Part shown: positions 23,701 through 35,700 of the stretch, piece by piece
How the letters are laid out: every line of letters begins with the position of its first letter
How positions within the stretch are numbered: the stretch's first letter is position 1
NCBI GenBank assembly: GCA_032158295.1
Contig: CM063246.1
Coordinates: forward strand, 11,967,608 to 12,031,607
Direction of reading: 5' to 3'
Length of the DNA: 64,000 nucleotides
Source: Pycnopodia helianthoides
Taxonomy: Eukaryota; Echinodermata; Asteroidea; Forcipulatida; Asteriidae
The notes under the pieces: model-generated
Told to the model about the DNA's origin: nothing
The model's input: the letters and a program-made list of their open reading frames with translations, nothing else
Databases searched by the model: none
Position numbers and translations under genes: made by a program

Positions 23701-26700
23701 TCAAACAGACAGAATCCTCAAAGCAAAATCAAATAAAAAATCCGATTAATCATCTGAATCATGATTTTATCTTCCACCAATCAGTCTGGATGAGGACAAT
23801 GGAGCTGCCAATACTCGACAGAAACTCCAGGATCTGGTAAAGTCGGTCGCTCAGCGGGCCAAGAAGGTACGCCGCAATGAGGTTGCACCGATCGCGACGG
23901 TCTCGGCCACTCTTGCTCCTCCTCCAAGTAAGTATAAAGAAATACCATTATTAATATTTTAAACACACTTTTTAAGGTAGCTATCATGAATTATAAAGCA
24001 CCTTGTGATGGTTTACAAGGTGCTGTGGCGCAATCTGCAGTCAACCATGACCTGACCTATAGCTTTATGTCCCATTCGAAGTACGGAGCAACAACGATAA
24101 AGTGTCTTGCCAGTAGACAAGTGCCACAAAATGTCGGCCCTAGATGCTATCCAGGGAGAATGATTGACACCCCCTTCGTTGGTGGAAGAACTGTCTTATC
24201 TTAATCCCCTGCAATTTGTAGTCCATTTTTTTAATCCTTTACAGTTTGTTATACTTTTTTTCCTTTGTATGCCGCCAAACCTGTTGTTTGTGGTTTTGTG
24301 ACTGTCAAGACTGGGTAGAGTGTTCCATTTTTTAATCCTGATCGATCCTGGAAAGTGTGTCAACGTCTGCTCCTTTAAAAGGTCGGCTCATAGTTCAGAT
24401 CTGAGTTGGTAGAAACAGTTAAACGGTTAAACCTAAGGCACATGTTACATTTAACCATAGCATGGTTTAACCGTTTAGGAAAATAAACGTAGACACACAA
24501 CCCTAAACTCTACAAATCTTGTAACATCTTAACAGTCGTCCACAATGTCCGGAAGCGGCTCGATTCTTTCGCTCCGAGCAGTGTGACGGACACAACAGAA
24601 GAAGTCCAAGTGAAAAAGTTCAGCTGTTGTGGGATGCGCAGAGTCCAAAACATCCTGCTCAAGTACACCATCCCTGATGCCATCGATCCAACAGGTCAGT
24701 CAAGTTCATTTTAATACTTAATATATAATGATGGTGGTTTCTTATAAAGCGCTCAAATCCATCACTCAGGGACGCTTATGGTGCTCCAACATTATTACCC
24801 CTGGTCACTGGGCCGTCTATTTCATTCCTTAAACCATCTCAACTCCCTTGGGAGTAAACAGTCTGTGCTGCCAAAAATGTAGTGCACCAAGCTAAATCAA
24901 TCACAAGAACCATCTCTGCCCTCTCAGGTACCCATTTACCCCTCGAAGTGAAGAGAAGCAATTATAGTTAAGTGTCTTGCTCAAGGACACAAGTGTAATG
25001 ACCAGGATTCGAACCCGCAAAGCCCCAAAATTGTAGTCTATGATATGTCTATGTTTTTTTAACCAGGGGGTATGTGGCTTGCTTGGCTCAGCATCGTGGC
25101 CCTGTTCTACATCTACAATGCCGTCACCATCTTCCTTCGTGCGTCATTTCATGAAGACACCTACGGCTCCGAAAGCACTTGGTTCATTCTGGACTACATC
25201 GGCGACTTTGTATTCCTCTTTGATATCTGCCTGCGCACTCGGATGCTGTACTTTGATAACGGTCAGGTTGTGGTGAGTGTAGTAAGGACCCGCAGGGCTC
25301 ACCTTTAACTCTATCCCGGCAGACATTGTCTGGTAACAATGCTACCGGCTAGTAAACACCGCCTCTCAACTTGCCCTGTGGGCTACTACAAAATGTGCAA
25401 CCTACTAAGTGTTTAAAATGATCATATGTCTTCCTTTTCAGATGTCAATAATTAATTTTTTAAAACGTGTAAATTTATTTTTGAATGTAACTTCATTTGA
25501 CCAATAGACTGGTTGTAATCGCTACCATAAATACATCAGGAAGAAACATTTATGACGCATGTTGAAAAACTGGGCTACTAAAACTTCCTAGGGGCAAGTA
25601 AAATGCACAGTTTACTAGCCCAGTGGGGTACTTTACAAAAAGCTTAAGTGCAATGCCTGTTCAAATGGCAATTCAGAATAATCAAAGTTTACAAAATCTT
25701 TCTTTTTTTTAAACAAAATTGTGGGTGAGTGGCATGGGTCACTGAAGAAAGAACTGAAAATAGAAATTCAGTTTTGAATTGAAAGAGTACGAAAAACTAA
25801 ATTTATCAAGGGGAAAATCTTCCAGATTGTCTGTCATGTCTGTGCTGTCTGTTATTATCGGTCACCCTTGGCTCTATTTATTATGCATGTGTTGGCTAAA
25901 ACACACCACATGACCTGACAACTATTAGTCTCCGCTCAAGTTGTTTTCTCGTTTTCGATATGCACGAGACTTGCACAGTCTATTGGGCTGTGATAAACGT
26001 AGGAAAGAGCTTCGTTATCCCAAGTGAATTAAGGTCTCCCTCAACTACTGTGAAAAAAAAATAAAAACAGGTTCTGCCCAATGATTAAAAAAACATTGGG
26101 TAATGCCACGCATGGTTAAAGAGGAAGGGAAATGAGCAATTCAATTTTGTGATGCTCTCATTTTCCGATAGATAAAGTCCTCATGTGTGTGGGGAAAAAT
26201 TACAAGTTTCTAACCTCACGTTAGAATGGTGTAAACTGCCATTGTATTCGATACCCTTCCAGTGCAAAGTTTGTCAACATCCAAAACATCTGATGACATC
26301 ATTCTGAGAAAAATGGGTCTCTATACATTTTTGTACAGGGATGTTTTGGTTCATAATTGACTTTTTCAGAGCAAAAATTTGAAACATGACGTCATTGTGT
26401 TTCAACAACTAATGAATCTTTACATTCGAAGGAGGAATTTTTTGTCGGTCAAAAGGTCAAATCCAAGGCCGTTTTGACTGAATATCATCAAAAGTTAGTT
26501 ATGAATTGGTCAATGCTCTTCCTCTTTAAAAAAATTCAAAGTAAACTTCAGTTATTAAGTCCCCCCCACCCCTTGAAAAAAATGTTGCACCCCTCATGCC
26601 CCTGTTACGCCACTGCACAGGATTGATAATAACACATGTCTTATTACTCTGGTTTTCAGCGTGACAAGGTGTTACTCAGAAAACATTACACCAAGACTTT

Positions 26701-29700
26701 ACAGTTCAAGGTACGTACCCAAGTGTTGTTTTACCTGAATAACGACCCCCCAAAATTGTATTTTACGAATTCTTCAAAGTCTATTGATAACTTTGGAAAG
26801 GGCACCAAGGCCAAGAATAGGGCAACTGAGGGCCATGTGGTCTCCTTGTAATTCCAGACCTGCCAGAGTCATTGATGCTTATTACAGTAGCAGCAGTGGA
26901 AATTATGGATTTAAAAAAATTGTTTTGCACTCAGACACGACCACCTATGTTAATGATTTTTTTTTTACAGGCTGGTTGTATGGTATTTTTATTGAAAGTT
27001 TGAGAATTGCAATGACTTTACGATGTTTTTTTTCTTAAAGTTTGACGTTGTTTGCTTGTTGCCATTGGATTTGCTGTATATTGCAATTGGTGTTCAACCG
27101 ATTGTACGCTTGCCACGCCTTCTCAAAGGACACAGCTACAACGAATTTGTGGAGAAGTTTGAGAACAAGTCCAAGTCAGCAAACAGCTTCAGGTTAGTAG
27201 GATTCAATACCACCAGCCGCCCCCCCCCCCTCCCCCCCCCCCCCCACCGAGTGCAACGTGTGCAGCATCATGTTGTTGTTTTTTTTATCTTGATGGGGTA
27301 AAATTCAAGGTAGGGTCATATATGGGTAAACTCTCCAAAAATTAAAGTCAATTCAAACTGACACGGTGAAAAGCACTGCACCTGTTGTTCGGCTAATGAC
27401 AAAAGAGTGATTACAAGAAGTGAAAAAAATGTTAGGAAAACGCCTCTTTTGTACCTCTTTTGTAAGTTAGAAAATACATTGAAACAAAAAGATAAAAGAT
27501 CATAAGATGGAAATAGATGGGTTTTGAGTTGGCGCTTGAAGGTAGCAGTAGATGCCGCTTCCCTGATAGCACACCGCAGCTTGTTCCACAATTTAGGGGC
27601 AACAACAAAGAGTGAACTGTCCTCAGCCTTCCTTTTATAGAAATAATAATAATAATACTGAGTTCTTATATAGCGCTTTATCACACCAATTGGCGTCTCA
27701 AAGCGCTCAGTATTTTTTCCTGCAAGGTATGCGGAGTTACGTTTTGAAGTATGAGACCTGTTCCTTTACATAGCACCATGTAATGGTTTACAAGGTGCTT
27801 TGGCACAATATGCAGCCAAACAAACCAGGAACACCGGGGCAAACCCCTTCTCTTTACGATAAGTGCACTGGGTTCTTTTACGTGCATTACACAACACACG
27901 GGACCAACGGCTTTACGTCCCATCCGAAGGACGCAGCAATAATGGTTAAGTGTCTTGCTTAAAGGACACAAGTGCCACGACCGGGACTCGAACCCACACT
28001 CTGCTGAACAGAAACACCAGAGCTTGAGTCCGGTGCTCTTATCCGCTTGGCCACGACACGACACGGAATAATCAGCTGGCTTTCATCGCAGCCATTGCCT
28101 CAAAGTTGGCAGTAAAAATTGGCTCATGATTTGACGAGGCCTAGCATAAAAATGTTTTTTCTTCTTTTTTTCTCGATAACTTTGTGACAGGATTGTGAAG
28201 ACCATCGGTTACATGCTGTACATGATACACCTCAACACTTGCTGCTACTTCATCATATCTGAATGGGAAGGCATTCAATCCAACACCTGGGTGTACGATG
28301 GACAAGGCAATGCGTAAGTATCATCCCATGTGTTGGCATTTCTATTTAGACAAATCTCTCTCTCTCTCACTCTAGTCCCTTAAGGCGTGAGCTGTTCCGT
28401 GGTGGTCCGAGAAATGAACTCCCTCTTAGCCTCTCTGTACAGCGTGGTCATCGTCAGCTCTTGCAGAATACTTCTTTAAGTGCACGAATATTGTCAGTCC
28501 ACCTAGCTTTTGGCCTTCCTCTGCCAGCTATCAGCAACACACCCTTCCATGCAGTGCGTCTCCAGATTTCCCCCTTCTCTCCTTGCAATATGCCCAAAAT
28601 ACTCATTCTTCTTCTTCTTTAGTATGATGTTAACTAAGCTTCTTGAAGAAAAATACGCCACCACGTTATTCCCTTTTTTAGAAAAAGAACCCATAGGCTA
28701 CTCGGATGGGATTTGAACCCACAACCCCCTGAATTCTAGAGCCCAAAATACTCGGTCTTCTTCTTTAGTAAGATGTTAACTAAGCTTTTTGAAGAAAAAT
28801 AAGCCACCACATTATTCCCTTTTTAGAAAAAAAAAACCCATAGGCTACTCTGATGGGATTTGAACCCACAACCCCCTGAATTCTAGAGCCCAAAATACTC
28901 GGTCTTCTTCTTTAGTAAGATGTTAACTAAGCTTTTTGAAGAAAAATAAGCCACCACATTATTCCCTTTTTAGAAAAAAAAGAACCCATAGGCTACTCTG
29001 ATGGGATTTGAACCCACAACCCCCTGAATTCTAGAGCCCAAAATACTCGGTCTTCTTCTTTAGTAAGATGTTAACTAAGCTTTTTGAAGAAAAATAAGCC
29101 ACCACATTATTCCCTTTTTAGAAAAAAAAGAACCCATAGGCTACTCGGATGGGATTTGAACCCACAACCCCCTGAATTCTAGAGCCCAAAATACTCGGTC
29201 TTCTTCTTTAGTAAGATGTTAACTAAGCTTTTTGAAGAAAAATAAGCCACCACATTATTCCCTTTTTAGAAAAAAAAGAACCCATAGGCTACTCTGATGG
29301 GATTTGAACCCACAACCCCCTGAATTCTAGAGCCCAAAATACTCGGTCTTCTTTAGTATGATGTTAACTAAGCTTCTTGAGGAAAAATAACCACAGGCTA
29401 CTCGGATGGGATTCTAGAGCAGCTGTCTCAAACAGCTACTTGAGGGAAATTAAATGGTCAAACTTGTTTATAATGTGTTTGTTTATCATTTAATTGTAAC
29501 TTAAGGCCCCATTTAATTAGGCCCCAACCCTAACATTTTGAAAAAAATAGCTACACTTCTGCCGTCGAGAGCATGCATTAGAAGGACAATACTTGAGACC
29601 ATTGAGCATGGGTGGTGTCTGGAGGTCAGTTTGAACCCGGTAGTTAGCAGTGGTTACCGAAAACAATATTTGATCATTTTGACCGTCTGGGATCAAGAAT

Positions 29701-32700
29701 ACGGTTCAGGCTTTACAGATATGTGATAAGCGCTTAGGCAAAAGGGGCAACCGGAATGGAGACCAGACAGTGGTGGCATTTGATAGTTTTTGATCAGCAA
29801 ATAGCAAGGAGAACACCCCAGTTGTATATCAAGAAATCTGAGAATACCCCAAATGTAAATCAAGAAATCTGAGAACACCAAAGTTGTAAATCAAGAAATC
29901 TGAGAAAACCCCAAACGTAAATCAAGAAATCTGAGAACACCAAAGTTGTAAATCAAGAAATCTGAGAAAACCCAAGTTGTAAATCAAGAGATCCGAGAAT
30001 ACCCCCAGTTGTAAACCAAGAAATCTGAGAATACCCCAAATGTAAATCAAGAAATCTGAGAACACCAAAGTTGTAAATCAAGAAATCTGAGCGAGTTAAG
30101 TGCTTTTGTAGATTAAATAGACCACTGGAGGGACCCATGTATTCTCAGTGCTTTTCGAGTCCTGGAGAAAACACAGCCTACCCTTGTGGGTTCGAGCTGC
30201 GTCCCCGCACTCTAAACCAGATTTCCCTAATACCACCAGCCAATCATTAGGATTCGTTTTATTTCCTCGTCTATCTCTTAGCTACGTGCGGTGCCTGTTC
30301 CGAGCAACAAAGACCCTCATTACCATCGGCAACCTCCCGACTCCCGTAACCACCTTCGAGTTCTTCTTCATGAATATGGACTTCATGGTTGGCGTCTTTG
30401 TCTTTGCCACCATCATCGGACAGGTGAACTTGGATTCCGTTTTTTAATTCAACAGCTGGTCATGAGTGGTTCGTTCAATAGGCTGACAATTGTCTACAAT
30501 ACCTAGTTTCCCTTACAAATTGGTCCTTAAATGCTCTGTATAAAAAAATAATAATAATTGAACACTTGTAAAGCACAACATATCGATCTAACAAGTAGGC
30601 ACTCAAGGTGCAACAATAAAGAACAATTACAGGGGAAAAAAAACAAGACATTTGAATTAAACTGTGCTGTTGTAAGCAACTGTCATGAGGTGGGTTTTGA
30701 GGGAAGTTTTGAAAAAGTTGAGGGATGAAATAGAGCGAATGTTGTGAGGAAGGCTGTTCGAAAGATGAGGGGCAGCATTACGGCGAAGGCGAGATCTATC
30801 TCCCCAGGAGTGATAAGATCTCGGTTCAATCAGAAGATGTTGACTTACTGAACGAAGACTCACTGAACGAAGACAGGCTTGAATGGGTTGGCAAGGTTGG
30901 CAGCCTTGGGTTCACCACCAAGCCAGTGATGTTACCCTGCTGTCTTTTTTTCAGAACCACCTCATCTCTTGAAAGACATTGACATGGAGCAATGTGCTGC
31001 AAAACTCTCTTGGTCCTGCTTACTAAGCATGCAAAGACATAAGTCGTCATAGTTTGGATTGTTTCGATTCTGCTTTCAAACCAAAAGTCACATTTGATAA
31101 TCGTTTCATTTTCCATCAAAGGGGATCACCTTGCTTTGTTACCCTTTCATCTGGTTGCTTCCTTCATAAATCATTCTTAGCAGTCTGCAAATGTTTGTGA
31201 AACAGCGCCTTGTATAGACTATAATGTAACCTGTGACATCATATCTTTACAAAATAGCCACAGAGCCTGGACTTCCTGCAGGCACAAATTGTACACAGCC
31301 CCAATGGAAGAACGCATGAAGTCTTACATTTCATAGAGATTGCACTGTCTGATTTTTATCAATTTTGATATGAAGAAAGGGGCACATCTTAAAACTTGTT
31401 CAGCTGTTATTTTTGTTACTAAATTATGGCACAAAGTGAATGAAGGTTGCATGGTCTATTACGTGTCGTGGCCGAGTGGATAAGAACACCTGACTCAAGC
31501 TCTGGTGTTTCTGATCAGCAGAGTGTGGGTTCGAGTCCCGGTCGTGACACTTGTGTCCTTAAGCAAAACACTTCACCATTATTGCTTTGTTCTTTGGATG
31601 GGATGTACAGCTGTAGGTCCCGTGTGCTGTGTAATGCACGTAAAAGAACCCAGTACACTTATCATAAAAAAAAGGGGTTCGCCCCAGTGTTCCTGGTTTG
31701 ATCGGCAGCATATTGCGCCACAGCACCTTGTAAACCATTACATTGTGCTATAAATGAATAGGCCTCATACTTCAAATCTGCAGCTCCACATACCTAGCAG
31801 GAAAAACAAAATATCAGCGCCTTGTATCCTTTGGCAAAAGGCACTTTATAGATACAGTTATTATTATTGTTATTATTATTGCAATTTGGCTAGATACAAA
31901 TCCAGTTATTACTTATATTTGCCTTCTGTAGATGCGAGACATTGTCGGCGCTGCAGGGGCCACCAAGGGGGCCTTCCGCCGCCGTATGGACAACACCATG
32001 GCGTTGCTGCAGAACTGGAAGATACCGGACGACGTTCAGAGGAGAGTGCGACTGTGGTTCATGTATGCCTGGGACAGGAGGGAACTATTGGGTAAAGTGC
32101 TGGTTTGGGATCCGCCTTGTCTAGGAAGCCTGTAAACAGTCGCACCGTTGTTAAAAACCAGCACCAACGAAAAGCGCAACAAATGATCTTTGCTGAAATT
32201 TATTTAAAATGTGTTCATTCAATAAGGAAATCGAGTTCACTTGAGATTAATTGCAACAACAAAAAAGTCAATAATTTTGAATACCCCTCTCCGGTACTTT
32301 TCAGAAAGTTTCACGAAAAGCCCTGTGACATCATCACTCACGTTACGCCATTTTGTATAGCCGCTTCATTGCAAAAACAAAGCGCCATCCCAAAGATGAT
32401 GTCGAAGTAATGTCCTTTTGATTGACAGAAGCGTAGCTAGTTTTTTTAAACCTTGAGGTTAGGGACTGATTTTGTTACCGATAATTACAAAAAAAAATTC
32501 AGAAGTGTAAAAATATCATAAATTACACGTAAGTGATAAACAAACAAACAAACAAACTGCTGTATAGCCAGGGATGACACCCAAGTTTACGATCCAACCT
32601 GAAACTTCAGCACCTTAAGGGGGTGCAACTTTATATTTCGCAAATCAAGTAACAACCGGCAAGGGAAACTGATCGGGTAAATTTGAAATAAATTTGGGTT

Positions 32701-35700
32701 GAACAATTTTGTTGTTGTATCTGGTTTATTCTCGTCACAGATGAGCAGGAGATCATGAAAAATGTCCCCATCAAGATGCAGACTGATATTGCCATCCACG
32801 TCCACATGGACACGCTGAGTAAAGTCTCGCTGTTTCAGGTATGAAAGTAACATACGATATTCTCTCTGTGCCCACGATCCTTGCCTTGTGCCCCGTAACC
32901 TCCGTTGAAGCCATCGGACTAGTGTCAGCAGGATAAAAGGTTCCTGTAAAAACATCTTACTTTCTTGAAAAAGATTTTCAGTGCAATCTGGATAACACAG
33001 ATAGTTGTATATTGGAGATTAAAAGCACTTCGTCAAGACATTTCAAAGTGCTTTAACACAAGATTTTAGAAATTAATACTCTAATAAATGAAGGTTTGTG
33101 GAGTACCTTGTGGTGTGATGAACAGAGTCATGGAAGAAGTGGTGGTTCTGGGAAGAACCAGTGGTGGTTCTGAGACGAGCCAGTGGTGGTTCTGAGAAGA
33201 ACCAGCGGTGGTTCTGAGAAGAACCAGTGGTGTTTCCTAACTAAGTGATGGTTCTGAGAAGAACCAGTGGTTGATCCTAACCAAGTGATGCTTCTGAGAA
33301 GAACCAGTGGTGGTTCCTAACCAAGTGATGGTTCTGAGAAGAACCAGTGGTGGTTCTGAGCCCAGTAGTGGTTCTGAGAAGACCCAGTGGTGGTTCTGAG
33401 CCCAGTGGTGGTTCTGGGAAACACCAGTGGTGGTTCTGAGACGAGCCAGTGGTGGTTCTGAGCCCAGTGGTGGTTCTGAGCCCAGTGGTGGTTCTGAGAA
33501 GAACCAGTGGTGGTTCCTAACCAAGTGATGGTTCTGAGAAGAGCCAGTGGTGGTTCTGAGAAGAACCAGTGGAGGTTCTGAGAAGAACCAGTGGGTGTTT
33601 CTGAGATGAGCCAGTGGTGGTTCTGAGCCCAGTGGTGATTCTGAGAAGAACCAGTGATGGTTCTGAGAAGAACCAGTGGTGGTTCTGAGAAGAACCAGTG
33701 GTGGTTCTGAGAAGAACCAGTGGTGGTTCTGAGCCCAGTGGTGATTATGAGAAGAACCAGTGATGGGTCTGAGAAGAACCAGTGGTGGTTCTGAGAAGAG
33801 CCAGTGGTGGTTCTGAGAAGAACCAGTGGTGGTTCTGAGAAGAGCCAGTGGTGGTTCTGAGAAGAGCCAGTGGTGGTTCTGAGAAGAACCAGTAGTGAGG
33901 TGAATTCTCCCGAAGAAATAGGGAACACTAGTGTTCTTTCTTACACTGTTATTACTTGCTCTCTTCCAGGACTGTGATAAGATGTTGCTTCGAGATCTTG
34001 TGTTGAAACTCAGACCAGTTCTCTTCCTTCCTGGTGATTACATATGCCGCAAGGTAAACTTATAAAATCAGTGGGTTGTAGAGTGTTGTTAACTCTGCGT
34101 GTGTATGCTCATTGGAATGTTACATAAGATCTTGGTCAATATTAATCCAATGCGAACGCGGCTTAAGTTGGAAGAATACTCTTTTCGTTTTGTATTTAGG
34201 GTGAAGTTGGGAAGGAGATGTACATCATAAAGAATGGTTTGGTTCAAGTACTTGGGGGACAGAACAACCGAACGGTGCTGGCCACACTGCATCCTGGCAG
34301 CTACTTTGGAGAAATCAGGTATATAAAGCCCACTTTGACTTCCATCGAATACAGATTTCATTTATTTATTGATTTTGTTGGTGACGCCAAGGATTATCAG
34401 ACATCAATCAATCAGATTATCAAACAGTCAGATCACATTATCAAACACTAGCCAAGTATCCCCACATGGAAAGAAGACGAGGAAGGAAGTTTCAGTTTTA
34501 GACGTGGGCGGAAAACCACAGAAAATTATTCCAGGGAAAACCCACGCGATTCAATTCAATTCAATTGAATTCAATTCAATACTTTAGTTCCACTCAATCA
34601 ATCAATAATACATAAAGTGATAAATACAGAGTAGAGGCTGATGAAGTGGTGGGAGTCTCCAGAAAGCAGAGCTTGTCGAGTAGAGGCCCCCCCATGACGT
34701 GTGTAGCTTAAAGCTGTAGGGATTGAAAACCCAATCCTCATAGTGCCCCCAGCAGGATTCAAACCTAGAGGTCCTAGAGGTGGAAAGATACCACGGCGCC
34801 AACCCGACCCCCCCCCCCCTATGATGGCATGATGGCAATCTGCACAGGAAATCTTGATCATGCCTCACACACCGCCATCAGTAGTGTAACTAATAGATAG
34901 TTCCCAGTAGACGCCATCTTTATGGGCAAAGTGCATTTTGGCTTGCAGGTGCGTCAAACGCTCAACTTATTAACGCAGCCGCGTTGTTCACTGACCAATC
35001 CTGCAATGAGTTTCGTGAAATGTGCGCGTGTTGCACGCCGTTCTCACACGAAACGCACGACTGTTTGTTCCAAACTGCCCGTAAAGATGGCCGATTTACG
35101 GCATACTGCAACCTATCTATAGGCAATTTCATTTTGGGGGATTGGAGGCGATGGCAAAGAAATAGTTCTTTTGGGGAGGCTTTATACTCTACCAATTAAT
35201 AGACCATTATGCACAGCGCTCTGTAAACATCAGACCCCCCCCCCACCTCGCCCCCTCACTGAACGGCAAGTTTTCCTCTTTTTGCCACCTCTGTAGCTTG
35301 CTGAGTGTTGGAGTTGGTAACCGCCGTACGGCTGATGTGTACTCCCCTGGCTACTCCAACCTGTTTGTTCTGGATAAGAAGGTGCTACAGGAGGTGGTAG
35401 TCAACTACCCGAATGCTCAGGAGAGCCTCAAACGAAAAGCCAGGTGAGTTGAAGGGTGTGTGAGTAAAACAATTGGTCTTTATCGCGCGTGTCCAAAACC
35501 CGATGTTTGAAAACAGTGAAAACATTCAATGGGGTTTTTCACAGTTTTGTCATGATTCCGAAGACCGATTGAGCTTTATTTATTTATGGGTCACATAAAG
35601 TGCGGATACTAGTCTTTGAAAATTACCAATGTTGTACATGTGCTTTAATGGTAGGGTCATACCCCGAACAAAAATTGTGTAATTTCTATGCCAAAGCTAA

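Noticed and set aside
31461..31550. Possible Leu/Ser-type tRNA gene
   Set aside because: Good A and B boxes but poor acceptor pairing and a SINE body attached. The same head occurs inverted at 27980-28063.
33237..33928. A minus-strand 203-codon frame rich in [11 protein letters not shown]
   Set aside because: A product of the 22-bp minisatellite; no start context or homology.
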